Assembly (NCBI GenBank): GCA_049514435.1 | Contig: JBEKVB010000002.1 | Coordinates: 62,001 to 126,000 of the forward strand | DNA from: UBA4810 sp002479215 | GTDB lineage: Bacteria; Desulfobacterota; Syntrophia; Syntrophales; Smithellaceae | Direction of reading: 5' to 3' | DNA length: 64,000 nt | Shown: positions 25,828 to 32,915 of the stretch, one piece after another | Layout: each line of letters opens with the position of its first letter | Position numbering within the stretch: the stretch's first letter is position 1 | The notes under the pieces: model-generated | What the model saw: the letters and a program-made list of their open reading frames with translations, nothing else | Told to the model about the DNA's origin: nothing | Database searches by the model: none | Program-made: the position numbers and the translations under genes

Positions 25828-27396
25828 ATGTTTAAAAAGAAGAAAAGCACATCACCGGGAACCAACCAGCGTTCCGAATCGTTAAAAATGAAGGCAGCAA
25901 GCGGCTGGGATATTCTGGCTGATTCCTTTAAAAATTATAGGAGCAATGGCGATGCTAATCAGGCGGCGGCAGTTGCTCTCTATACGCTACTTTCGGCTAT
26001 TCCACTTTTTATCCTGACTATTATTGTTGCGGGATATATTTTTAGCTCTTACCCGCACATTCAAGAAGACATAATCGACGCCATTAGAGGTTTTCAACCT
26101 TACTTTTCCGAAAAGCTCATGGAGCAACTGGGTCAAATCGAAAGCAAAAGTAAGCTACTGGGCTGGGCAGGAGTGCTGGGACTGGTGTGGCTTTCCGCCG
26201 CGATTTTCAATTCCGTAGAGATGGCATTAAACATTATTTTCCGTTCTCAGAAAAAGCGCAATTATTTTGTCTCCAAACTGCTGGCGATCTCCATGATTCC
26301 TATGGGATGGATTGTAGGCGCAAGCAGTGTCACTATCAGTTATGCAGCCGCTTTGCTGGTGAAGCAGCCGGTGGAAATAGCCGGTGGGGTTGATATTTCT
26401 CTTACCGCCATGTCGGGAGCTTTCTTACGTTATGTTGTCCCCTATGCAATATCGGTAATTTTCTTTTACTTCGTTTACCGGATAATTCCCACGGTTAAAA
26501 TCCGTTCTTCAGTTCTCTTAGCCGGCAGCGCTCTTTTTGCTCTGCTTATGGAAATCGCCAAGCAGTACTTCACCTGGTACATATCCAACTATACCAGTTA
26601 TGGGGTGATCTTCGGTTCTTTGGAAACGATTGTTATTTTAGTCATCTGGGTATTTTATGTGGCCTTGATTTTTCTATTTTGCGCGGAGCTTATGTCGTCA
26701 TATCAGCGCCGTGACATTATTTTGCTGGAAAGAGTGATGCTTAAACCACACAAAACATTCATGAAAGTTGACGAACGGCTTTTTAAAAAATTCGGTCACA
26801 CCTATGAGAAAGGCAGCATTATCTTTAACGAAGGCGATAGCGGGAACGAAATGTTTTATATCCTTTCCGGACGAGTTTGTTTGGAGAGAGTTTCCTGTCA
26901 GGTAAAAAAAGTAGTGGCCGAAATGGAGGCCGGACAATATTTTGGTGAAATGGCCGCCCTCATTGATATTCGCCGAAGCGCCACCGCGCGTGCTCTTGAG
27001 GATAGCCATCTGGCAGTGATTGATGGCGATACTTTCCGTAATTTGGTCAGAGAAAGCCGGGAAGTCGGTATTTTCATGCTCAAGGAATTTTCCCGTCGCT
27101 TAAAAAAATCAAACATGGCTCTTGATGAATTAACCAATTTATGGACACGCATGGTTATTGTAATTCATTTTATGGATCATGCGCAGGTTGTTATTGAAGA
27201 GCACTTACCAAAACTTGCACTGCTCACCCATAAAGAGCCAGCAGAAATCAGGGAAATAATAAATGAACTTGCTCACCAGGATATATTTATCATCAAGAAC
27301 GGATTGATGGCGGAAGTAGCCAGAGCAAAGATGTGGTCACTGCTTGATTCCGGTGCTCTCAGTAAATGTTTTATCGAAGACGCGGACAAAATCTGA
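25828..27396 (+). CDS. YihY/BrkB membrane protein fused to a cyclic-nucleotide-binding domain
   Basis: A 522-aa fusion. Residues about 45-295 form the YihY/BrkB membrane domain with six hydrophobic segments. Residues about 312-430 form a cNMP-binding beta-roll: YEKGSIIFNEGDSGNEMFYI, then a phosphate-binding cassette GEMAALIDIRRSATARAL whose Arg-Ser-Ala triad is intact, so ligand binding is plausible. The remaining 90 residues are helical with a possible winged-helix character. YihY proteins normally lack any ligand domain, so this suggests a membrane protein gated by cAMP, cGMP or c-di-GMP. It lies alone, upstream of uppP. Confidence 0.85.
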   Translation: MFKKKKSTSPGTNQRSESLKMKAASGWDILADSFKNYRSNGDANQAAAVALYTLLSAIPLFILTIIVAGYIFSSYPHIQEDIIDAIRGFQPYFSEKLMEQLGQIESKSKLLGWAGVLGLVWLSAAIFNSVEMALNIIFRSQKKRNYFVSKLLAISMIPMGWIVGASSVTISYAAALLVKQPVEIAGGVDISLTAMSGAFLRYVVPYAISVIFFYFVYRIIPTVKIRSSVLLAGSALFALLMEIAKQYFTWYISNYTSYGVIFGSLETIVILVIWVFYVALIFLFCAELMSSYQRRDIILLERVMLKPHKTFMKVDERLFKKFGHTYEKGSIIFNEGDSGNEMFYILSGRVCLERVSCQVKKVVAEMEAGQYFGEMAALIDIRRSATARALEDSHLAVIDGDTFRNLVRESREVGIFMLKEFSRRLKKSNMALDELTNLWTRMVIVIHFMDHAQVVIEEHLPKLALLTHKEPAEIREIINELAHQDIFIIKNGLMAEVARAKMWSLLDSGALSKCFIEDADKI

Positions 27397-27427
27397 CGCC
27401 TACCTTTAAAACACAATACGGTATGGC

Positions 27428-27449
27428 ATATCGATCTAAAGTTCGATAT
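27428..27449. promoter_or_regulatory. Inverted repeat upstream of uppP
   Basis: ATATCGA (27428-27434) and TCGATAT (27443-27449) form a perfect 7-bp inverted repeat with an 8-nt spacer, 33 nt before the uppP start. It is not followed by a T-run, so an operator is likelier than a terminator. Confidence 0.4.
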
Positions 27450-27481
27450 AGTTCCATCAATTCTTAATAACGAGGCGTGGG

Positions 27482-28270
27482 TTGTCTACATTACAAGCGG
27501 CTATACTCGGATTGGTTCAAGGATTGGGAGAGTTTCTGCCCATATCAAGCTCGGCGCATCTGGTGCTGATTCCCTGGTTTTTTAAGTGGAATGATCCGGG
27601 ACTCACTTTCGATATTGCGCTCCATATCGGTACTCTTATTGCGGTGGCAATTTACTTCTGGAAAGACTGGCTGAAGTTAGTCACGAAGGGGTTGACAGAT
27701 GTTCGCGGCACGGAAGGCCGATTGTTCTGGCATCTGGTTGCCGCCTCTATTCCAGTGGCAATCGTGGGGTTTCTGCTGGAGAAAAAAGCTGAGACCATAT
27801 TTAGAGAGCCTATTTTAATCGCGGTTATGCTGATCCTATTGGGCGTTCTTTTGTACTGGGCTGATCGGAGAAGCGCCAAGAATATTGACATGAATTGTAT
27901 AACTTTTAGAACCAGTCTTTTCATTGGCTTATCGCAAGCGCTGGCGATTATTCCAGGGGTTTCACGTTCGGGGATCACCATGACCATGGGATTGTTGATG
28001 GGACTGACCAGAGAAGGGGCAGCCAGGTTTTCGTTCTTATTATCTGCTCCCATTATATTTGGCGCCGCTCTGGTTAAGCTGCCCCATCTTATATCAAATC
28101 CGTCCGAGATAACTATAAATTTTATTATCGGTATCCTAGTCTCTTTCGTTACCGGCATCCTCAGTATTGGCTTTTTACTTCGATATGTTCAGACTAAGAA
28201 TTTTCTTCCTTTTGCCTGGTACAGATTTATATTGGGCTCCCTGGTCATCGTGATTGTTTTGATACGTTAA
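27482..28270 (+). CDS. uppP: Undecaprenyl-diphosphatase
   Basis: A 262-aa polytopic membrane enzyme (BacA/UppP) that recycles undecaprenyl pyrophosphate for peptidoglycan synthesis. Both catalytic blocks are present: GLGEFLPISSSAHL near 15-28 (the Glu-rich EFLPISS motif) and PGVSRSGITM near 158-167. The start codon is TTG 27482, as the family N-terminus begins directly at STLQAAILGLVQG. The length is typical. Confidence 0.95.
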   Translation: MSTLQAAILGLVQGLGEFLPISSSAHLVLIPWFFKWNDPGLTFDIALHIGTLIAVAIYFWKDWLKLVTKGLTDVRGTEGRLFWHLVAASIPVAIVGFLLEKKAETIFREPILIAVMLILLGVLLYWADRRSAKNIDMNCITFRTSLFIGLSQALAIIPGVSRSGITMTMGLLMGLTREGAARFSFLLSAPIIFGAALVKLPHLISNPSEITINFIIGILVSFVTGILSIGFLLRYVQTKNFLPFAWYRFILGSLVIVIVLIR

Positions 28271-28296
28271 ATAAAGGTGCAGGCATAAAAGGAGAC

Positions 28297-29292
28297 ATGA
28301 TGAAAATAACCGTTAAGGAACTCGAGAAACTAACCTCACAGGCTCTGAAGAACAGCGGGTATGATCCCGGGGAAATCCGGATTATGACGAATGTGCTCCT
28401 GTATGCACAGCTCAGGGGTAATAACCAGGGTGTTGTCAAGCTCATCGGCCTTGGCATGCCCAAAAACCCCAACGCCGGAGAAATAAAAATCGTCAAGGAA
28501 ACCCCTATCTCTGCCCGTATCGACGGAAGCCAAAATCAGGCCATGGTCGTTATGGGAAAGGCTCTCACCGTGGCGATCGAAAAGGCAAAGAAGAGCGGGT
28601 TCGGGATTGTCGGAACCTTCAATACCTCGACCTCGTCCGGTGCAATCGGGTATTACGCAACCCGGATCGCTCAGGAAAGGCTTATCGGATTCGTCTTTGG
28701 CCGTTCCCCGGAAAGGGTGGCCATGTACGGATCTTACGAGCCGGTCTTCGGCACGAACCCCATCGCCATTGCCGTTCCTGCCGAACCCTCACCTGTCGTC
28801 CTCGATATGTCCACGGCGGCCATCTCGTTTTTCGGCCTCGTCGAAGCAAGGACCGCCGGACAACAGATCCCTGACGATCTGGCCTACGATGCGCTGGGAA
28901 ACCCCACGGCGGATCCGGCTTCCGCCATTCAGGGTGCCATTCGTTCCTTTGACCGAAGCTACAAAGGATCCGGTCTCGGCATGATGGCCGAGATCTTAGC
29001 CGGTCCATTGGTGGGTGCGGCCTTTGCGGGAATCGGCGAAAGCAAAAAGAACTGGGGGCATCTGGTATTTGCCATCGACCCCGATCTCCTTGGTGATCGC
29101 AGTGAATTCATCGAAAATGTAGGCAGGATGATAGAAAAGATCAAGGCAACAAAAAAGTCCCCGGGCGTAGAGGAAATCTTCGTACCCGGTGAGCGGGGAG
29201 CGCAATTGTTCCGACAATGCGAGGAGAGCGGTGAGATAGACATCGAGGAAAATCTCCTTAAAGGATTGCAAATTGCAGCTAAAGGGAAATAA
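28297..29292 (+). CDS. Ldh family (malate/L-lactate/ureidoglycolate) dehydrogenase relative
   Basis: A 331-aa member of the malate/L-lactate dehydrogenase family, which uses an NAD(P) fold unlike classical LDH. Family blocks include TSSGAIGYYA, FGTNPIAIAVP with VLDMSTAA, and GSGLGMMAEILAGPLVGAAF. The usual LRGxxSHGxxR segment, which supplies the catalytic histidine, reads LRGNNQGVVK here, so the His is replaced by Gln near residue 48. Activity may be altered or lost. The gene has higher G+C than uppP. GGAGA precedes ATG 28297/28300; it may be monocistronic. Confidence 0.85.
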   Translation: MMKITVKELEKLTSQALKNSGYDPGEIRIMTNVLLYAQLRGNNQGVVKLIGLGMPKNPNAGEIKIVKETPISARIDGSQNQAMVVMGKALTVAIEKAKKSGFGIVGTFNTSTSSGAIGYYATRIAQERLIGFVFGRSPERVAMYGSYEPVFGTNPIAIAVPAEPSPVVLDMSTAAISFFGLVEARTAGQQIPDDLAYDALGNPTADPASAIQGAIRSFDRSYKGSGLGMMAEILAGPLVGAAFAGIGESKKNWGHLVFAIDPDLLGDRSEFIENVGRMIEKIKATKKSPGVEEIFVPGERGAQLFRQCEESGEIDIEENLLKGLQIAAKGK

Positions 29293-29310
29293 TAGCGGGC
29301 GGTTCAAATT

Positions 29311-29336
29311 ATCCCGATAGCGTAGCGTATCGGGAT
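29311..29336. terminator. Palindromic hairpin after the Ldh-family gene
   Basis: ATCCCGATA (29311-29319) pairs perfectly with TATCGGGAT (29328-29336) across an 8-nt loop, 19 nt after the stop. No T-run follows, so it may be a 3'-end stabiliser or a rho-dependent/bidirectional terminator. Confidence 0.5.
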
Positions 29337-29402
29337 TGATGAGCTACTAAGGTTATTTTTACCGACAACTTCCTGTAGTCAATAGATCTGCCTTTTTCGC
29401 AT

Positions 29403-29475
29403 GGATACTAGACTTCAATCCGTAATAAACACAATTTACGCCAGACGACAAACACCGGCATCACACCTTACATTT
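29403..29475 (+). repeat. Upstream repeat A
   Basis: About 70 bp sharing ACTTCAAT-x-GTAATAAACACAATT, then GAC-AAAC-CGGCA-C and CC-TACATTT, with 32287-32358. Each copy lies 20-45 nt before a TTGACA. They appear to be duplicated upstream regions of the hydrolase-mlaA and marR transcripts. Confidence 0.6.
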
Positions 29476-29609
29476 AATTATCAATATTTCCGAATGAAAA
29501 TTATTGACAAATACTAAGTAATTAGATTAATTTATTACAATTCTTTACAAAGTTGCTAAATAGCTTTTCTTAAAGCATTCGCAGGTCGGTCAGAAACCTT
29601 CTTTATCAG

Positions 29610-29747
29610 GTGGCGGAAGGAACGTTTCACGAAGTGAAGGGTAAGGTCAAGGAGATCACGGGGGAACTAAGTAATAATCTAAAGTTAAAAGCTGAAGGTA
29701 CTGATGAAAAAGATAGCCGGTTTATACTTCAATACAGGAAAGATTCC
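29610..29747 (+). pseudogene. CsbD-like remnant in frame with the hydrolase
   Basis: From a GTG at 29610 there are 46 codons in frame with the hydrolase. Residues 6-34 (HEVKGKVKEITGELSNNLKL plus KAEGTDEK) match the repeated G-K-x-K-E-x-T-G core of CsbD stress proteins. A whole CsbD is about 60-70 aa, so this is a fragment. The hydrolase has its own ribosome-binding site and ATG at 29748, followed at once by a signal peptide, so the fusion is probably not translated as one protein. Confidence 0.5.
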
Positions 29748-31025
29748 ATGAAACACCTGAGACTTGCCGTTATTTTCTGGCTTTGTCTTGTCCTGCTGCC
29801 TGCTGCCTGCTGGGCGGCTGATGACGGGTATGGTTACCCGATTCCGGGCTCCTATGAGGCTACGATCCTAGGGACCCCCGATAACCTCAAACTCGCGCCC
29901 CCCGACAAGATATCGATCAGGCAACTCGTCCTCGACGTCATCCCGGACATTAAGAAGCCGGATATCTTTTTTTACAATAAGGGGCTGCGCTGCACCTTGG
30001 CCTATCAGGATAAAAAAGCGCCGCTGGTTTTCCTGATCGCCGGCACTGGCGCAGGCGATCAGTCTCAGGATATCGTGGCGATGATGACGGCGCTCTACAA
30101 AGCGGGCTACCATGTCATTACCCTGCCATCCCCTACCTACCCGAACTTTATCATCTCCGCTTCCGATAGCCATGTTCCCGGCGATCTGACCGAAGACGCG
30201 GCAGACCTCTACCGAGTGATGGAGAACGCCTGGAACAAGGTGAAGGAAGATATCGAGGTGTCCGACTTCTACCTCGGCGGCTACAGCTTGGGCGGAACCC
30301 AGGCTGTTTTTGTGGCCAAGCTGGATGAGGAGCGGAAGATTTTCAACTTTCGCAAGGTCCTCATGGTTAACCCGGCTGTGAACCTCTATAACTCAGTAAC
30401 GAGGATCGAGGGGCTGTTGGACAAGATCCCCGGTGGCCCGAGGAAAATTGGCGCCTATTTCAATGACATGCTGGCCAAGTTCACCGAGTTCTACCGCCGG
30501 GGCGATTTCATCGACTTCAATGATAAGCTCCTCTATGCGGTTTACAAGTCCAAGCTTTTCTCCCATGTTGAAGACGGGGGACTGGTCGGGCTCTCTTTCC
30601 GGATCTCTTCAGCCGGGATGATCTTTTCCTCCGACGTCATGACCAACGGCGGCTACGTCGTCCCTAAGAACCGGATCCTGAGCGCAACCGATCCGCTTGG
30701 TGATTATTTTCTGGTCTGCGTCCACCTGAGTTTTATCAACTACTTCGACGAGTACTTGTATCCGTACTTTCTAAAGAAGCGGCCGGGGCTCACCAGGGAG
30801 GAGTTCATTGATTCGCTTGGCCTCAAGAGCATCGAGGGGTACCTGAAGTCGTCCTCCAAGTTCGGCGTGATGACCAACGATAACGACTTCATCCTGTCGC
30901 CGGCTGAAATTGATTATCTTCGCCAGTTGTTCGGTGAGCAGACCAAGGTCTATCCCCGGGGGGGTCATCTCGGCAACCTCGAGTACCGGGACAACATGGC
31001 CTACATTATCGGGTTCTTCAAATGA
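29748..31025 (+). CDS. Exported alpha/beta hydrolase (serine esterase-like)
   Basis: A 425-aa protein with a signal peptide (a hydrophobic stretch at residues 5-22 and likely cleavage at CWAAD). The nucleophile elbow GYSLGG is near residues 177-182, and a GTGAG oxyanion segment lies before it. ATG 29748 with AGGAA upstream is preferred over the in-frame GTG at 29610. It precedes mlaA by about 17 nt, so an envelope-lipid role (lipase or esterase acting in the periplasm alongside phospholipid trafficking) is a reasonable inference. The pair shares an upstream repeat with the marR operon. Confidence 0.8.
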   Translation: MKHLRLAVIFWLCLVLLPAACWAADDGYGYPIPGSYEATILGTPDNLKLAPPDKISIRQLVLDVIPDIKKPDIFFYNKGLRCTLAYQDKKAPLVFLIAGTGAGDQSQDIVAMMTALYKAGYHVITLPSPTYPNFIISASDSHVPGDLTEDAADLYRVMENAWNKVKEDIEVSDFYLGGYSLGGTQAVFVAKLDEERKIFNFRKVLMVNPAVNLYNSVTRIEGLLDKIPGGPRKIGAYFNDMLAKFTEFYRRGDFIDFNDKLLYAVYKSKLFSHVEDGGLVGLSFRISSAGMIFSSDVMTNGGYVVPKNRILSATDPLGDYFLVCVHLSFINYFDEYLYPYFLKKRPGLTREEFIDSLGLKSIEGYLKSSSKFGVMTNDNDFILSPAEIDYLRQLFGEQTKVYPRGGHLGNLEYRDNMAYIIGFFK

Positions 31026-31042
31026 TAAGGAGTTGCATCACT

Positions 31043-31819
31043 ATGTCTTCTGCCATATGTCGGGTTTGCTCGGTTGTCGTTGCCCTGTATCTGGTGCTGT
31101 CTCTCTCCGGATGCGCCACGACGACCACCGCCAAATTTACTTCTGAGGTGCCGGCAATGCACTCGGTAAGCGAATTCAGTGACGATGAGCGGGTCGTCGA
31201 CATTGCAGACCCCTGGGAGAGGTTCAACCTAAACATGTATAACTTCAACTATCACTTTGACAGATACTTCTTCCTCCCCGTAGTGAGTGGCTATGAATTT
31301 ATCACTCCCACCCTTATCCAGAAAGGGGTTACCAACTTTTTCAGCAACATCGGGGAGGTCCGTACATTCTACAACAGCCTCTTCCAGTTGAAAGGGAAAA
31401 AAGCCCTGATAACGTTCGGTCGCTTCGTGACCAACAGTACCATCGGCATTGGTGGACTGTTTGACCCGGCCACCAGTTTTGGCCTGGAAGCGCAAAGTGA
31501 GGACTTTGGCCAGACCTTGGGCTACTGGGGTGTCGATTCCGGCCCATACCTGGTCGTACCGGTGCTTGGACCCAATACCCTGCGCAGTACCGGCGGATTC
31601 GCGGTTGATGCTGGCATCCGCTATGCGATTGTCGGTACTATCGATCCCTTCGAGAATGTTGAAAACGGAAACGTCATCCTGATAGGGATATCAACTATGG
31701 AGGCCATTGACATGCGGCACAAGCAGAAATTCCGCTACTATGAGAGCGGCTATCCCTTCGAATACTACATGGTCCGCTTCCTTTACAATAAGAAGAGCGA
31801 ACTTTTGCTCATGAAGTGA
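31043..31819 (+). CDS. mlaA: MlaA/VacJ outer-membrane lipoprotein
   Basis: A 258-aa lipoprotein of the Mla phospholipid-trafficking system, which removes mislocalised phospholipids from the outer leaflet. The lipobox LSLSGC is at the N-terminus, followed by the diagnostic DPWERFNLNMYNFNYHFDRY and later the GLFDPATSFGL-QSEDFGQTLGYWGV blocks. I chose ATG 31043, which has AAGGAG 10 nt upstream, over ATG 31022 overlapping the hydrolase stop. The other mla genes (BCDEF) are not in the window. Confidence 0.93.
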   Translation: MSSAICRVCSVVVALYLVLSLSGCATTTTAKFTSEVPAMHSVSEFSDDERVVDIADPWERFNLNMYNFNYHFDRYFFLPVVSGYEFITPTLIQKGVTNFFSNIGEVRTFYNSLFQLKGKKALITFGRFVTNSTIGIGGLFDPATSFGLEAQSEDFGQTLGYWGVDSGPYLVVPVLGPNTLRSTGGFAVDAGIRYAIVGTIDPFENVENGNVILIGISTMEAIDMRHKQKFRYYESGYPFEYYMVRFLYNKKSELLLMK

Positions 31820-32286
31820 CACAGATCCCCGATGAGTATCCGGCGGCTGGATTTGATTGCGGATAAAAAGACCGCACGAAAGAGATAAGATATGGTGTTC
31901 TAGATATTGAAAAGAACCGTAAAAACGCCCATCCTTGAGATTGCACCAGCAATGGATCATTTACCGGAGAACATGGGGTCTCTTGGACGGTATATTTCAG
32001 ACAAGAGCGCGGGGCAGAGTTTCATATCATTCTCATAGATGGACAAAATCGATACAGGGAGCTCACTAATTTGGTAACTTTTTTGGGTTTAATTCCATAA
32101 ATACTCATATCAAAAATGATGGTAAAACAATCGTTCCCAGCCGATGCGTTTCTGCGCAGTTAAAGCGAGCTGTTGCTCTCTTTCCATCAGTAATCCTCAG
32201 TTCTGACAACTGCCCACCATTCAACAGTTGTAGGTGGAGTCAGTAAGCACTTCTTCCTGAAGTCAACAAAACCTCAAACTGAGCAA
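31820..32286. other. Intergenic region without recognised gene
   Basis: About 470 bp between mlaA and upstream repeat B. I see no convincing ORF or RNA gene. Confidence 0.4.
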
Positions 32287-32358
32287 GGATGCACGACTTC
32301 AATTGGTAATAAACACAATTCATGTCTGACAAACATCGGCACTGAACCCTACATTTTG
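32287..32358 (+). repeat. Upstream repeat B
   Basis: Partner of 29403-29475. Shared blocks are GACTTCAAT, GTAATAAACACAATT, GAC-AAAC-TCGGCA and CCCTACATTT. It ends 15 nt before the marR -35 box. Confidence 0.6.
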
Positions 32359-32372
32359 TGTTCAAAATTACC

Positions 32373-32427
32373 TTGACATTCGAGATGCTTTTTATTATCC
32401 TCGCATGCAAGTTAATTGTATACGAGG
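32373..32427 (+). promoter_or_regulatory. marR promoter with overlapping MarR-type operator
   Basis: TTGACA at 32373-32378 and TATCCT at 32396-32401 are 17 bp apart. A 29-bp imperfect inverted repeat at 32399-32427 (left arm CCTCGCATGCAA, right arm TTGTATACGAGG, 10 of 12 matching) begins inside the -10 box and covers the predicted start site. This is the classic position for an autorepressor. Confidence 0.65.
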
Positions 32428-32441
32428 ATGATTTTAAAACT

Positions 32442-32867
32442 ATGCAGGAAATAGATTGTATTTTCTTTCAGTTTGCCAAGGCCTATCAACTTAGCAGCCG
32501 CTTTCTCACTCAGAAAGTTTCCGAACTCAATCTTACCTCCGTCCAGGCCATGGTTCTGGGGTTTCTCCATGAAGGGGATCAGATTACTTCCAGCGAACTG
32601 GGCAAAAGAACAGAGCTCGATAGCGCAACGCTCACGGGAATTCTGGACCGCCTGGAAGCCGCCGGATTTATCGAGCGGAAGAGCAATCCCGACGACCGGC
32701 GCTCCATCTGCATTCATCTGACGAAAAAAGGCAAAGCAATGGCCCAGGAAACAAACCGGGTGATCGCTGAAGCCAATAAAGAGTTTCTGCAGGTTTTAAC
32801 CGAAGCACAAAAACGTGATCTTCACGGCATTATTACAAAGCTGCGTCTTTCCACCCCGCATGTATAA
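32442..32867 (+). CDS. MarR-family transcriptional regulator
   Basis: A 141-aa winged-helix regulator. The recognition region SSELGKRTELDSATLTGILD and the wing ERKSNPDDRRS are typical of the family. ATG 32442 is preferred because the upstream in-frame extension is hydrophobic and unlike MarR. It lies over a promoter with a palindromic operator and immediately before the molybdoenzyme gene, so it probably represses its own operon and senses a small ligand, perhaps the enzyme substrate. Confidence 0.9.
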   Translation: MQEIDCIFFQFAKAYQLSSRFLTQKVSELNLTSVQAMVLGFLHEGDQITSSELGKRTELDSATLTGILDRLEAAGFIERKSNPDDRRSICIHLTKKGKAMAQETNRVIAEANKEFLQVLTEAQKRDLHGIITKLRLSTPHV

Positions 32868-32915
32868 AGACGCAAATACTGTATCCGGCCAGGCTGCCGG
32901 AGAAAAGGAGCAACG

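Noticed and set aside
29610..31025. A single 471-aa protein fusing a CsbD-like segment to the hydrolase
   Set aside because: The downstream ATG 29748 has its own ribosome-binding site and begins a signal peptide, which must be N-terminal to function.
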